This document shows, piece after piece, positions 1 to 11,097 of a stretch of DNA of 64,000 nucleotides. A program made the position numbers and the translations under genes. The stretch is from assembly GCA_956465555.1 (NCBI GenBank), contig OY101123.1, forward strand, positions 1,178,001 to 1,242,000. The letters are read 5' to 3'. Positions within the stretch are counted from its first letter, which is position 1. Each line of letters begins with the position of its first letter. The notes under the pieces were generated by a model, which saw nothing but the letters and a program-made list of their open reading frames with translations, had not been told where the DNA came from and did not search any database. The stretch is from Nitzschia sp. pyKryTriq1 (taxonomy: Eukaryota > Bacillariophyta > Bacillariophyceae > Bacillariales > Bacillariaceae).

Positions 1-2
1 TG

Positions 3-257
3 AAGGACGGCTCGGTGACTATTCGAGAACGTGATTCGATGGTTCAAGCTCGTTTGCCCAAGGATGATGTTACCCCCGTGATCTTTGGTATCGTTCACAA
101 GAAGATGTCGTGGGAGGATGTGATCAAGAAGTATCCAGTGGTCCAAGTGGATGAAGGTGAAGGTAATGCGCCTCCTGCTGCAGTAGATACTGGTGCCAAG
201 ACTGTAGTTGTCACTAACTCCCGTGGACGTTTCTCTCGGCCGAACCCAGCAAAATAA
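3..257 (+). CDS. Glycyl-tRNA synthetase, C-terminal end (partial)
   Basis: This is the 3' end of a gene that begins left of the window; the frame is open from base 3 and stops at 255-257. The visible 84 residues read KDGSVTIRERDSM followed by QARLP and then MSWEDVIKKYP. This matches the end of the anticodon-binding domain of eukaryotic-type glycyl-tRNA synthetases, where a VT(L/I)RERDS strand is followed by a helix and a (T/S)WEDV..KYP motif. The family charges tRNA-Gly with glycine in the cytosol and often also in organelles. The last 30 or so residues are a low-complexity tail. Catalytic motifs lie outside the window, so the call rests on the C-terminal signature alone. Confidence 0.8.
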   Translation, partial: KDGSVTIRERDSMVQARLPKDDVTPVIFGIVHKKMSWEDVIKKYPVVQVDEGEGNAPPAAVDTGAKTVVVTNSRGRFSRPNPAK

Positions 258-451
258 GAATACGGAGAAAGTACAAAAAGTTATAGCAATCGCCGAGCGC
301 ATGGATACAAGATTGTCGAGGGATACGTCAAGATTTTATAGTAGGATATTAGCGAATTAGCCGAAACATGACTGAATCTCAGAAGGTATCATTTTTTGTT
401 TGAAAGTTGTAATCGTACTCTGGGCAGCGGGATGGGAAGGGTGTCCATTCT

Positions 452-1294
452 TTACGTGAAGGTTTCTGGTCGTTTCTTTTCCCATTCCTTGATCGCCTTT
501 AATTCACCAAATGCTGCAACAGACTCAAATAGTCGTGGGCACTGCTCTGGTGGGTACGCCTGCTGGATGCGGTCAGATTCTCCGTCGAAAAAGCTTGGTA
601 CTGCGCCTGTGACAACGGAAGCTGCTGGGGTGCCCAGCAAATGATAGACGGCAACATCAGCTAACGACGGATCTGGACCACCCATACACCATGGACTACC
701 AGTGGTCCTTTCCTTCGTTGAAGATGAGACAGATATGGCCTTTTCGAGTCGCATACAATACTCTATCAGTGTATTTGGTGCGTTATCCCCCGTGTCGTCA
801 TCGCCGCTCTCGCCCCTACTACACTCATCGGCACTCCTAGACGACCGCCCCGAGAACCAAGCCTCCTTGCCTCCCTTTTTTCTTTTCGTCCGGTACCAGT
901 GCGATTTGATGTCTCTGCAGCTTTCATACAAGGCGTCGATCATTGCCTGTTCCAATGCATCACGGCCTACCATTCCGTGCTGTCCGGCCACAAATTTGGC
1001 AATGGAATGGGATTGGCCCAGATTCGCTACCAAGCGCGGCGTTCTCCTGGTATCGTCCAAATTTACAACTTGTAAGATAGGAAGAGATCCCATATTCAAA
1101 TCAAAGGCACCCGCATTGGCGTCTCGACGAAACTCGGGTCCGTACGAAAATCCTGTCGACGCCAGTGCCATGGGGTAACGCACATCTTCCCATTCGGCAC
1201 CGCTGGCTGCCAAAGTCAGCCGACACAATTCACCTGCCCCCCGGACATTGAAATAAACGAATCTATATAAGAACTTTGGGACTACGACCGACAT
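452..1294 (-). CDS. Glutathione S-transferase-like protein
   Basis: A 280-residue protein with an N-terminal thioredoxin-like GST domain. The opening YRFVYFNVRGAGELCRLTLA is typical of sigma/alpha-like GSTs, with the Tyr near the start expected to activate glutathione. It is followed by SLPILQV (the cis-Pro loop) and GQSHSIAKFVA (the gamma-Glu-binding Ser region). The C-terminal helical half carries an inserted Lys/Ser/Asp-rich stretch at about residues 135-175, making the protein longer than the usual 200-220. The first ATG of the frame is at 1294; the frame is open further upstream but only with non-ATG codons, so an extra 5' exon is possible. The likely role is conjugation or isomerisation with glutathione in the cytosol; the substrate is unknown. 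Confidence 0.82.
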   Translation of the reverse strand: MSVVVPKFLYRFVYFNVRGAGELCRLTLAASGAEWEDVRYPMALASTGFSYGPEFRRDANAGAFDLNMGSLPILQVVNLDDTRRTPRLVANLGQSHSIAKFVAGQHGMVGRDALEQAMIDALYESCRDIKSHWYRTKRKKGGKEAWFSGRSSRSADECSRGESGDDDTGDNAPNTLIEYCMRLEKAISVSSSTKERTTGSPWCMGGPDPSLADVAVYHLLGTPAASVVTGAVPSFFDGESDRIQQAYPPEQCPRLFESVAAFGELKAIKEWEKKRPETFT

Positions 1295-1502
1295 GATTTC
1301 GTTCGTCGTCGTCGTTGCGAATGATATAGTGAACTGGAAGTCAAACGATAACACACTTTCTTTGTTCGTCTCTGACTCTGACGCTACTGTAAAATAATGA
1401 ACATAGGTATCGCATATCTAAAACTCTCATTTTTCCGAGGGAAGAACTTGGCTACCCCCAACGAACGAAGGACAGACAAGAAGTCGAACGAACACCCAAA
1501 CC

Positions 1503-1608
1503 CGAAACCGATACCAAGAGAGACGACCGATGAACCTCATAAGATCATCGAGTCAACCTCGGTATCGCAAATCCCAACTTCGGAATTCTAGATTAATTAG
1601 CTTTAAAA
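1503..1608 (+). repeat. 106-bp direct repeat, copy 1
   Basis: Identical over 106 bases to 2030-2135. It starts CGAAACCGATACC and ends TTAGCTTTAAAA. It lacks the TG...CA ends usual for LTRs. Confidence 0.95.
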
Positions 1609-2029
1609 GCAACTTTCAAACCATTCAATGGCGCAACCTAGTAACCCGATTCGGAGGGTCCCCGAACCCAGCGGCCTGGTGCACGATTTCGGAGATGGTG
1701 GTGACGGACCTGGCGAACGAGCTTCTGGTCGACGAGAGCTGGGACCCCAGCATCACATTCCCACCATCAAGGAAGGAGGTACCGCTACCGAAACGAAACG
1801 GGAGAGGAAAGTTTGTCGCGAAAGCAAGGGAGATGGCATACAGGATCCCAATGACTGTGCCAGCGAGGACAGACGACTTCGTGGACGACTTGATTAACGT
1901 CTGCATCGACGACGCAGCATGGATGGAAAGGGGTGGGAAATGCGTGCCGCTGGCGGTACACGTTACGAGCGGGCCTCATGCAGGAGACGACGAGCCGATC
2001 AAACGTCGACCCAATCTGAGCCCTGCCAA

Positions 2030-2135
2030 CGAAACCGATACCAAGAGAGACGACCGATGAACCTCATAAGATCATCGAGTCAACCTCGGTATCGCAAATC
2101 CCAACTTCGGAATTCTAGATTAATTAGCTTTAAAA
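2030..2135 (+). repeat. 106-bp direct repeat, copy 2
   Basis: Second, identical copy of 1503-1608, displaced by 527 bases. Confidence 0.95.
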
Positions 2136-2754
2136 ACCCGCCCGCCATCCCTTCACACCTTGACAAGGACGAGGCAAGGAGATGTACCCAAGGGTATCCC
2201 CGAGAGAGGACGATCCTGCTACGCAAATCGGAATCGATCAGGGGCATAGGCCAACGAATTATTTCACTAACAGTACTATACCATCGGTCTACAGTGTCCG
2301 AGAGAGTTGAGGGTTTGTTGGCGCCTGCGCCATGGATGCGCGATGCACGCGGAAGCAATGATGGTACGGGTATGGACTAACTTAGACGTTTTTCAAGTCG
2401 CGCCAAAAAGATCGTTGGAGGCAGGCCGGCCGCCCTTACCGGCATGTATGGCCTGCGCCGGTGTCCCGTGGCCGTTGCGTACGCTACCGTGGTATTATAC
2501 AGTACCAGGTACCGTAGAGCAAGGAGACCGTACTTGTACTCGTACGAGTACGAATCCCGCATCCATCCTTGGATACTGTTGCAACTTTCACCGTTTTCTT
2601 ACTTTTTTCAGCCCTCGAGGATTTTGATGTACCCAGCACCTCGTAACTAACATCTCCATCACTTGTCCTCATTATTCCCCATCTCTTTCTCTGTTGTGGC
2701 ACATACAGTCAGTCAGCAGTCATTCGTTGGGTTCCGTCGATCGTACCGAGAAAA
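2136..2754. other. Intergenic, promoter side of the SNF2 gene
   Basis: No convincing gene. It holds a cluster of GTAC-containing palindromic words around 2500-2560 (CAGGTACCGTA, CTCGTACGAGTACG) and a pyrimidine-rich stretch at 2655-2710 just before the start codon of the next gene. Confidence 0.6.
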
Positions 2755-3124
2755 ATGAGTTTCCCTGCGGCACCAGGTCCGTCCAACAGCAGTCATTATG
2801 CTGCTGATCCAAGCTTGCCATCGCCGGGCCCTTCGGCTGGAATCCCCGATGGCGCCTCGATGCTCGGTCAATTTTTGCGATTCCAAGTCCAGGTCCAACC
2901 CAATCTGCCACTGGGCATTACCATGGGCACCTCTGGCAACGGAGATTGTGTGGTGCGCGAAAGTCGGAACTCCCAGATTATTGTGGGAGATGTTTTGGAA
3001 TCCGTCAACGGACGAACATTGTCTGGACTACCCTTGGAACATCGTGTGCAACTCTTACAAGGCCAAGCAGGACTTCGCAATGTTTTGGTGCTACGAAAGT
3101 CGTCGTGGCCCGTGGCTCCTCCAG

Positions 3125-3155
<31 letters not shown>

Positions 3156-6100
3156 TATCATGGCTAATCCGCGTGCTCTCCAAACGGTTTCTACCAATGC
3201 ACCCAGTAAAGCTACTGCCGGTCTAAAGAAGGCTCCTCCGTCTAGTTCTACTGCTACGAGTAAGCCTCTCAAGCCATCCAACATGAAAGTTATTGCGGTC
3301 AAGAAGAAGAAGCCTTCGAAGGCAGGACCTGGCCTGGTATCCAGTCCACCGTTGCATCTTTTGAACAACCCTCCCGACCCAGGAACACTCGATCCGAGTG
3401 GGGAGTGGTATTCTACTAGGAATAACGAAACACTTGGTGATGTTGCCGACAAGCTTGGACTCGATGATGATTGGAAACTATTGGCACTACAACCATCGAA
3501 CAAAGCTCGATTCTCGCAGCCGCGTGCTCCCCTCAAACGATCGACTCGCTTCCAACCCTACACGTTGATCAAGTTGCCAGCTGCTGGATGCTCGCAATGG
3601 AAACTCAAGAAGCTCGTTGCAAAAGAGACCGTCGAAACCAGCAACACTCTTGCCATTTGTAACAAGTGTCAGAAACCCGAAGTTCCCAACCAAGACATTC
3701 TCTTGTGCGATGGTTGCGATGCTGCTTGCCACTTGGCATGTGCTGGTTTGACCAAAGTCCCGTCCGGTGACTGGTTGTGCGAGTCTTGTTGCGACATTTT
3801 GGAGGCACGTCGCACACTAGCACCCGACACGTTGGAAGCCAAGCTCAGGAAAAGTATCATTCCCAACCTGCCACCGATGCCTGGTAAATGGAAAGACTTG
3901 TTCTCTACCTTTGTGTCGGCGCAGAAGCAGAAGGCCCTCCAAGATCTCGAACAGAATCAAAAGCTGCTTTATCAGGCTCTTCAGGACCGCTTGGATATTT
4001 TGGAGGAGCAGCGAGATCCTCTGGAAACAGTTTATCACTTCAAGAGGAGCAACTATTATGCTGGCCAGAATCAAATTCTAGAAGAGCACGGATTACGAGG
4101 CTATGACTTGAATTCTTACATTATGCTTGCCAACGGGAACAAGATCTCCGAGAGACAGGAACGTGTCGGCTGGTATTCCCAAGGACGCCACACCCAACGC
4201 TGGGAGAATGCCCGCAGGAATGTTCTTGCCTGCGACAGAGCTATAAACAGTCAGCTCCGGTCAGAGAAATGGCAAATGGACAAAGCCAAACAAGACTTTG
4301 ATGCTGTGAACGAGCAGTTCCAAGAGGCATTGGCAGAGGATAGAGGCTGGAATACTGGTTGCGAAGAGGAACGCCGTCAAGTGTTGTTGCGATTTGCTCC
4401 TCTTCTTGAAGATCCAAAGTATGATTTTGAATCCAAGCCCGACTATCTCAAGCGTTCCACAGGAACCCAGCCTGGTCTGTTAGGTTTTATCACCCCGCAC
4501 GATGAGTTGGAATTGCAGACCTTGCACCTACTCTGTGAACCCATTGAATTGATTCTTCCTATTCCAGTCAATTTCATTTCATCGGCTTCCTCGTCACAAG
4601 CTGCTCAAGAACAGCAAAATCGTCTGTGCCCGAAGGAAGAATATGCAATTTTCGCCATTGGTGATTTGCTTGCTGCGGATCGCGACGATATACTTCCAAT
4701 GGATTTCAGTGCAGCCAGCATTCGTAGTGCCCAACGACGGCTGTTCCAGTTGCTCTCTAGGGATCCGCGTCATCAAGCCTCTGTCATTTCAGTACCGGAA
4801 GTGCCTTCTAGCGTTCATCTACGTGGAACAGAGGACGCAGACTACGATGCGGGCGCCTGTTTCGACTTGAGCGAACTCGTCCGCGACTGCAATTGTCCGT
4901 TGGACAAGACCATGGCTTCGACTCCCAAACGCTTGGCGGATCACGGTCTTGTCCTGCGAGATTACCAGCGAGCTTCTCTCCAGTGGATGCTTGACAAGGA
5001 GAAATCTTCCTCGTCAGCCATCGGAGTTGCTGGAGAGTTGTGGCATCGAATGCAATTCTTGGATGGTTCCGGGGAATATTTCTTTTGTGAACTCACGGGG
5101 TCCTTTCGGCGTAATATTTTTGACTATTCTCTAGACGTGGATCAGAAAGACGCCGCTCAGCCGTTTGGTAGTTTCCCAGCGGGTGGAATTCTTGGAGAAG
5201 AGTAAGTTTTGAACTATCATGTCTACTTTTTGTTGCCCATGCATCGTCTGATACAGTGTGCATATTGATTCAAAAGGATGGGATTGGGAAAAACTATCAT
5301 TTGCCTCTCGCTTGTTGTCGCAAACCCACCTCCAAAGCAGCACCGAGTCTTGCCTCGTGAACATCTGGCTACGATTGAACACCCGAGTTATTCCAAGCCG
5401 CCATGCGTGCTTAACGCTACTGCCTCCACCGCCAAGACCAAGTTCTTGTCAAATGGCTCGCTCGTGGTGGCCCCCATGACACTGTGTTCACAGTGGCAAA
5501 CTGAGATTGAAAAATTTGCTCCCTTTCTCTCTGTGCTCACACTGCACAACAATGAAAAGCCAACGGTACAGGAGATCGCGTCGACTGACATAGTGGTCGT
5601 CTCGACCTTTGCACTTCAAAGTGCACGAGCCAACGACATTCTCAACAAATTGAAGAGAGTTCATTTCCATCGGATCTTCCTTGACGAGTCTCACTACAAT
5701 CAGTCAGGAGTGAAGACTAAAAATTCGTTGGCGGCTTTGTCGGCCACTTATCGGTACTGCGTGACGGGCACTCCTGTGGGCCACTCGCTGGATGACTTGT
5801 ACGGCCAGATTCGTTTTTTGCGTATCCCGCTATTTTGCAGGGAAGATTTTTGGAGGCAGAACATCGGAACTCCGTATTGTAATCGCAACTACGATGCTCT
5901 CAAGGTCTTGCGATCGCTTTTGTCTCGTTTGGTCGTTCGTCACTCCAAGCAACAAACTCTGGAGGATGGCAAGGCAATGTTGACACTTCCTCCACGCTCT
6001 GTAGAAACCCTGCTTTTACCCTTTGGATCGGACGCCGAGCGAAAGATTTACGACGCTTTAGAGAAAAGAAACCGAGACCGCTTTATGGAACTTCGGACCG

Positions 6101-7616
6101 AGTCGCCACAGACGGTTCTTGGGAAGTATATGGAACTGACCGCTTTGGTTTACGCTGCACGACAAGCATGGTAGGTTTCGTCCGCAAATCTCGCATCCAG
6201 CTTGCATTCTGATACCGCAGGCTACTCACCCTATTGTTCTCGATTGCTTTGTTCACAGCGGACATATGAGCATGATCAGCATGGAAAGCATGCATAATCA
6301 TAACCTGACGGTGGAGCGAGAACGCGACCGAAAATCAGGCTTCAAACGCAACGAAAAGAAGACGGGGGTCAAGGGTAAATTGACGCGCAAAGAGATTCTT
6401 GACCTCGCTGTCAAAAATGCGCGGCCTTCCGCTCAAATTCGAATGAGAGAAGCTGTTCTCCAGTATCAAGACGGTTTACTGGAGTTGCTGGAATGCCCGA
6501 TTTGCTTGGAGCCAACTGGAGAGGCCGACATAGCCTTGACTCCCTGCGCCCACAAATTCTGTTCGGAGTGCATTGTTTCAGTCCTTGACGCGGCCTCGGT
6601 GCATCGTGAGGCGAAAGGAAATTGTCCTGAATGTAGAGAGATTGTCCTCCGGTCGGAACTCACATTCCTTGGTGATGCGGTAGAAGCTGGAACTCAGCCT
6701 AGTATCGAAGAGCCAGAAGAGAAGAAGATGGCAGCTGTTATCGATACGGAAATCAGTGGATTCCATCTCAAGAGCAGTGATATTTGCAGCGCAGCGTCAC
6801 AAAGTAGTACTCCCCGCGTCGTGACCAATCGTTCGACCGACAAGGAGCGCCGGACCCAACGTGCCATGTGCCACACTCTAGACAAGGTTTTGCTTGAGAA
6901 AGTAGAGGAAGCCTCCAAGTGTATTGGGACCAAGATCTCTCGCTTGTTGGATGAGGTGAAATTGATGATGCACAAAGATTCCACTTCAAAATGTGTGGTC
7001 TTTTCTCAGTTCCTCGGGACTCTGGATGTCGCTTCACAAGAGATGTCTGCGAGAGGAATTCGTTTTGTACGTGTCGATGGAAACATGAAACAGTACCAAC
7101 GAGCCGACGCCCTTCATAACTTCGCCTCCGACACGAATGTGCGGGTATTTCTCTTGTCAATGCGAGCAGGTGCAGCCGGTTTGAATTTGATGGCTGCAGA
7201 TCACTGCTTTATTCTCGATGCGCCGTTGAACACGGCTATCGAGGAACAGGCGATCGATCGGTGAGTTCTCTCGTTTTCGTTGTAAATGCTGAAAGTCTTC
7301 CAAACTGACACATCATTGTTTTCACTTGTCCAGCATCCACCGGATTGGGCAAACTCGACCTGTCGTCGTCAAGCGCTTTATTATCCAAGGCAGCGTCGAA
7401 GAGCGCATCCTTTCCAGTCGCCGCGCCCTGGTGGCGGATCGCCCCACGGTGTCGACGGCAATTGATGGCGCAGGAATGGAAGACTCACTGGCACGTCCAG
7501 CCAAGCGAGCTCGTCATGACGATGAAGATGACTTGGAGGGTCGCAGATTCCAGCGACTGGAAATGCTGGAGTCCCTCTTTGGTTGTTCTGCCACAGTCCG
7601 TGTCTCCCGTGGCTGA
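2755..7616 (+). CDS. SNF2-family helicase with PDZ-like, PHD and RING domains (SHPRH/Rad5 type)
   Basis: Four exons: 2755-5201, 5277-6170, 6259-7260 and 7334-7616, with introns of 75, 88 and 73 bases. Joined, they give 1,541 residues. In order: a PDZ-like domain (about 41-115), a poly-Ala run, a LysM-like segment (218-275), a C4HC3 PHD finger (C302, C305, C318, C321, H326, C329, C342, C345), a helical middle, then the SNF2 ATPase. The ATPase has GLGKT (818-822) and a DESH box (952-955). A C3HC4 RING (C1193-C1239) sits between the two helicase lobes, and the second lobe ends in AIDRIHRIGQTRPV. The RING between the lobes is the layout of Rad5/HLTF/SHPRH ubiquitin ligases, which act at stalled replication forks. 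PHD plus RING favours SHPRH. A nuclear DNA-damage or chromatin role is inferred. Confidence 0.88.
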
Positions 7617-8227
7617 GGCTATAACATCATCACTCGACCTTCGATCCATTCGCTGCCCCAGCAACAATATAATATATTCGTAAAATGAAAATCTTACTAC
7701 ATAGTACGATTTCCATACCATGTTCTGTTCGTAGGGACTCTACACTCTAGACTTCTCCTCTCTATATCGTAAAGCAGCGAAAAAAATGCACTATCTATTT
7801 CAGCTACTGCCTTGACGGTCGAGAGCAATGAATCTCTCTTACTACAGTACGTACCAGTAGCTATGTAAAGAATAGAATTCATCGCCTCCCTCGTCGTCTA
7901 TTACTACAATACACTTGAACTAATGTTCATCATTCTTCGTGCTCGCGCGCTGAGCGAGAGACGGCTGATGATTGCGATTAGTGGAGTGATCCCTCTGGCA
8001 CGGCGGGCGCGCACGGTGGGCCGATCGGCTCGGCGAATTTCGTGGTCGTCTGATCGGTCCGATCCATGCACATGTATGAAGTAGTACGAGTAAACGATCC
8101 AGGCAGTCGTGTTGTTTCCTGTTTCCTTTCTTGTTTCTTCTCGCTCGCTCTTCCTCGCTTTTCTCTTTCCGGCCGGCTGTAATCGTTGTTGCTTATTATA
8201 TCCCAAATCCAAACGATTATACAATCA
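7617..8227. other. Intergenic, promoter of the secreted-protein gene
   Basis: No gene seen. GC-rich segment at 7995-8060 and a pyrimidine-rich stretch at 8105-8175 directly upstream of the next start codon. Confidence 0.6.
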
Positions 8228-8851
8228 ATGAAGTACTTACGCTTTTTTACAGCTCTTCTCTTGGCCAGTGCAGGGTCGTGCAATGGTCAAGAGGAGCCGA
8301 CTGAGGAGCAAGCCGTTTGCATTGAGGAATCGGCCGCTCTGAACACGAATCCCGCTGTTGCCAACGCCACTGAGGCGCTGATGACGACGGCCAAGGATGA
8401 CATATTGGCAGACTTTACTCAATTTTGTCGGATCATTTCCTTGACGTGTACTGCCGATATTTCGGCTTATAGTGGAGACCTACGAGCGGCTTGCGAAGCC
8501 CAAAATGGACAACTAGTTGAAAAGGATTATGAATTGGCCTGTAAGACGGATAGCGTGAGTCCTATCGAAATTCCAGGAACTGTCGAACTAGTCAATCTAC
8601 CTGCATGTGTGGGAGCGAGTTGCGATGTGAATAACCTTCCGCCGACCTTAACTCAAGTCTTGGATGACATTGTCGTCAGGTTGAACGTAGAAGTGGATGC
8701 CGCTTTGGGGGATTCGGTAGCCTGCGAAGTCGGTTCCGGTTCGGGATCCGGGAGCGCGCCCAGTACATCCAAACTATTCAGTCGTCATGCTGTTTGGAAT
8801 ATCTTGGTCGGGACGCTATCTCTAGTTTCATTCTTGTCATGGTCCGTTTAG
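8228..8851 (+). CDS. Secreted, probably GPI-anchored Cys-containing protein, unknown function
   Basis: A 207-residue protein. The ATG at 8228 gives a clear signal peptide (MKYLRFFTALLLASAGSCNG); the open frame extends upstream, but only through non-ATG or less suitable starts. The mature part has about eight cysteines spaced through residues 30-180 and no repeats. A Gly-Ser linker at about residues 176-183 is followed by a C-terminal hydrophobic helix (WNILVGTLSLVSFLSWSV). This is the pattern of a GPI-anchor signal or a single membrane anchor. I do not recognise the family. It is likely a cell-surface or wall-associated protein of a type common in diatoms. Confidence 0.7.
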   Translation: MKYLRFFTALLLASAGSCNGQEEPTEEQAVCIEESAALNTNPAVANATEALMTTAKDDILADFTQFCRIISLTCTADISAYSGDLRAACEAQNGQLVEKDYELACKTDSVSPIEIPGTVELVNLPACVGASCDVNNLPPTLTQVLDDIVVRLNVEVDAALGDSVACEVGSGSGSGSAPSTSKLFSRHAVWNILVGTLSLVSFLSWSV

Positions 8852-9286
8852 TTTGGAGATCTGCTTTGATGCCGCCCGCCGCGTTCAAATTCTTACAGCA
8901 CAAGTACGACGAGTCGAGCAACCTTTCGCGAAATCCGAATGTTCCTCTACTAGCTCGCCTCTCCTAAGCTCATACAGTTTACGACATTAGTTATAAGCAG
9001 AACGAAAATGGGACCATCGTGAACATTATTTTTGTCTAGCGATATAGGGATAGTGGCTTTACATGACCGGTGTGGCTCCACATATGGATTGAAAATCAAC
9101 CAAGCATGATGCTATTCTCGTTTTGAGCTTCTATAAGACATCATCACGTGAGTACGAAGTCTGTCTCTGTCTCGAACACGGTGTCGTTCGATCAAAACCT
9201 ACCGTCACCGATATGACATGCGCCGAATATGGTATGCAGATCGAGAGTGAGTCATCGTCAGTGAGTACATTCAGTTAAAACATTTT
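8852..9286. other. Intergenic between convergent genes
   Basis: 3' ends of two converging genes; no gene or clear repeat seen. Confidence 0.6.
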
Positions 9287-9958
9287 TTATTCCCCGACAT
9301 TTTTCAGAAAAAAGTTTGGATCTCGCTGCGACTTGGACTCGAATCGTTTCCACCATCGTTCAAAAATGTTCTGAGGTACCAACATGTTACCGTTCATCCC
9401 GCCTGTCGAGTCGAAGGATTGCATGAAGTTATACAGATCTTGGGCAATCTTTTGGGCCACCAGCGGTCTCCGAGCATTCACATTCGCAGAGGTTGTAGTC
9501 GCCACGTTGCGGACAGAATCGAGCGGTTCAATCGACAATCCTATTGTGATAGTGACGGGTTGATTCGGCTGTAGAGAAAGAAACTGATCGTGCTCACTCC
9601 ATCCAGTTCGAAAGATTTGAGAAGGTTGTTCCATCGTTAGACTCCCCAATAATTCAAAGCCCGACTGTTCGTGTTGGGCTACCAGCTGCCAGTAAATCAT
9701 GACCCCCTGGTTGGGCTCCAACGGCGCTCCCAGAAACACTACCAGCTCGTTGACTAACGTCAGCGGATTCGGCAAATCGCCAGGACTCGTAAGCTGCAGC
9801 GCAAATTTGGTCCCCGAAGCGTCCACGGGCGCAAAATCCTGTCGAATCGGCCGGCCGGGAACAATCAAACCAAAGGCATTATTGGGGACTACTGCTGGGG
9901 GTTGTTGTTGCACTAGCTGCACGAAGGTTGTTTGTGTATTCGTGTTGTCAAGTTCCAT
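9287..9958 (-). CDS. HIKESHI: Hikeshi (OPI10) family nuclear import carrier for Hsp70
   Basis: A 223-residue single-exon protein, close to the usual 197-220. It has the family's conserved opening NAFGLIVPGRPIRQDF, then a beta-rich N-terminal domain ending in VVFLGAPL, and a C-terminal segment ending NIFERWWKRFESKSQRDPNF. The FGLIVPGR motif near the N-terminus and the W-x-x-[KR]-F motif near the C-terminus are the family signatures. Hikeshi binds ATP-form Hsp70 and the FG repeats of nucleoporins and carries Hsp70 into the nucleus during heat stress. The start ATG (9958) lies 20 residues before the signature. It is an ordinary conserved housekeeping or stress gene with no oddities seen. Confidence 0.92.
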   Translation of the reverse strand: MELDNTNTQTTFVQLVQQQPPAVVPNNAFGLIVPGRPIRQDFAPVDASGTKFALQLTSPGDLPNPLTLVNELVVFLGAPLEPNQGVMIYWQLVAQHEQSGFELLGSLTMEQPSQIFRTGWSEHDQFLSLQPNQPVTITIGLSIEPLDSVRNVATTTSANVNARRPLVAQKIAQDLYNFMQSFDSTGGMNGNMLVPQNIFERWWKRFESKSQRDPNFFLKNVGE

Positions 9959-10442
9959 TGTGAGTGTGATGTGTTTATCGAGCTACTCGTAGTGTGGAAC
10001 GATTGGATTGGCAGTATTATTTGAAACGAATGAATGTGAGGTACTGGAACGAGACTTTGTTCAATGAAATATGAAATCCTAATATATTTGCGCCTGCTTA
10101 CTTTGTAAATGAGGTCATCCATACCACAGGAATACTGTAGAGGGAGGAACGCAAACATTCATGTTCTTGGGCCGTTCCCGAGAGTTCGATCGAAGGACGA
10201 TGGCGAAGCCCAATCAGCATGTACTACACCAGTACAGTACTTGAAAAAAGCTTACTACCTGCGTATATTGCCTGCGGCTTCTCTCTACTATTAAGACCCC
10301 ACCGAGCGAAATGCCCGTTAAAATTTTCGCACAAAATTTTTTCTCACTTTCTGGAAAACTCATCGCTTACCACAATCGGCAGGTTACCGAGACGTGCTGA
10401 GTCAAATGAGTCCATGCGATTGAATGAGTCCCGACCGCGACT

Positions 10443-10733
10443 AAGATCCAGAAGCCTAACGTGCAGGCGAACCTCTGGACCCGGCAAGACCAAGAAGATC
10501 TCTAGTATCCAGAAGCCCGCACCTCTTGTATCCAGAAGTCGACGTAGACTCCTCTACAAACTCTACTCGATACCGGGTCACGGAACCAAGATCCAGAAGC
10601 CTAACGTGCAGGCGAACCTCTGGACCCGGCAAGACCAAGAAGATCTCTAGTATCCAGAAGCCCGCACCTCTTGTATCCAGAAGTCGACGTAGACTCCTCT
10701 ACAAACTCTACTCGATACCGGGTCACGGAACCA
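10443..10733 (+). repeat. 145-bp tandem duplication (two copies)
   Basis: The 145-base unit starting AAGATCCAGAAGCCTAACG occurs at 10443 and again, head to tail, at 10588, identical as read by eye. Inside each unit the word ATCCAGAAG recurs three times, so the unit itself looks built from a smaller repeat. Confidence 0.9.
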
Positions 10734-11079
10734 GAAGGCTGCTACTACATCAAAGAAGTAGAAGCAACGTCAAGCCAAGGGGCACCTAGAGTGAAGAGCA
10801 CAGAAATTCAAAGAACGCCGAGAAACAAGCTATTGCAAGCCTCTCTACGAAACCAAGACTACATTACTATTTTAACTCTCCCACCCTCCCGCCCGGTCTA
10901 CCAACATGCTCGCGCAAGTGTAAGCCCTTTTTCGAGTCTCATTCTAATGGTCTTCAACGGCCAACGGATGATGGATTCCATGGCATCACTGCGCACGGAT
11001 GCGTGCTAGTTCTCCGCGGCCGCCGGGTGGTTTGCATAAATTAACCACCACTTATCTTGTCACATCAAGTCCTGATAAC

Positions 11080-11097
11080 CGCACAATTAATTGTGCG
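11080..11097. repeat. 18-bp perfect palindrome
   Basis: CGCACAATTAATTGTGCG is its own reverse complement. It lies about 460 bases upstream of the gene at 11559. It may be a binding site for a dimeric factor; no function is shown. Confidence 0.6.

Larger units (their letters stand above)
1503..2135 (+). mobile_element. Retroelement fossil: pol-linked fragment between identical direct repeats
   Basis: Two identical 106-base direct repeats (1503-1608 and 2030-2135) enclose 421 bases. The enclosed segment can encode a short stretch with PPSRKEVPLP, DDFVDDLI and PLAVHVTSGPHAGDDEPI. From memory, this resembles the region next to reverse transcriptase in a retroelement family common in diatoms. The heptamer AAACCCG occurs at both outer edges (1498-1504 and 2134-2140) and may be a target duplication. 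This is a small fragment, far from a whole element. The perfect identity of the repeats suggests a recent event. It could be a terminal-repeat miniature element or a simple segmental duplication around a fragment. Confidence 0.55.

Noticed and set aside
10219-10789. Overlapping open frames across the 145-base tandem repeat
   Set aside because: They arise from the repeat itself, which is open in several frames; the protein would be a duplicate of low-complexity Arg/Ser text.
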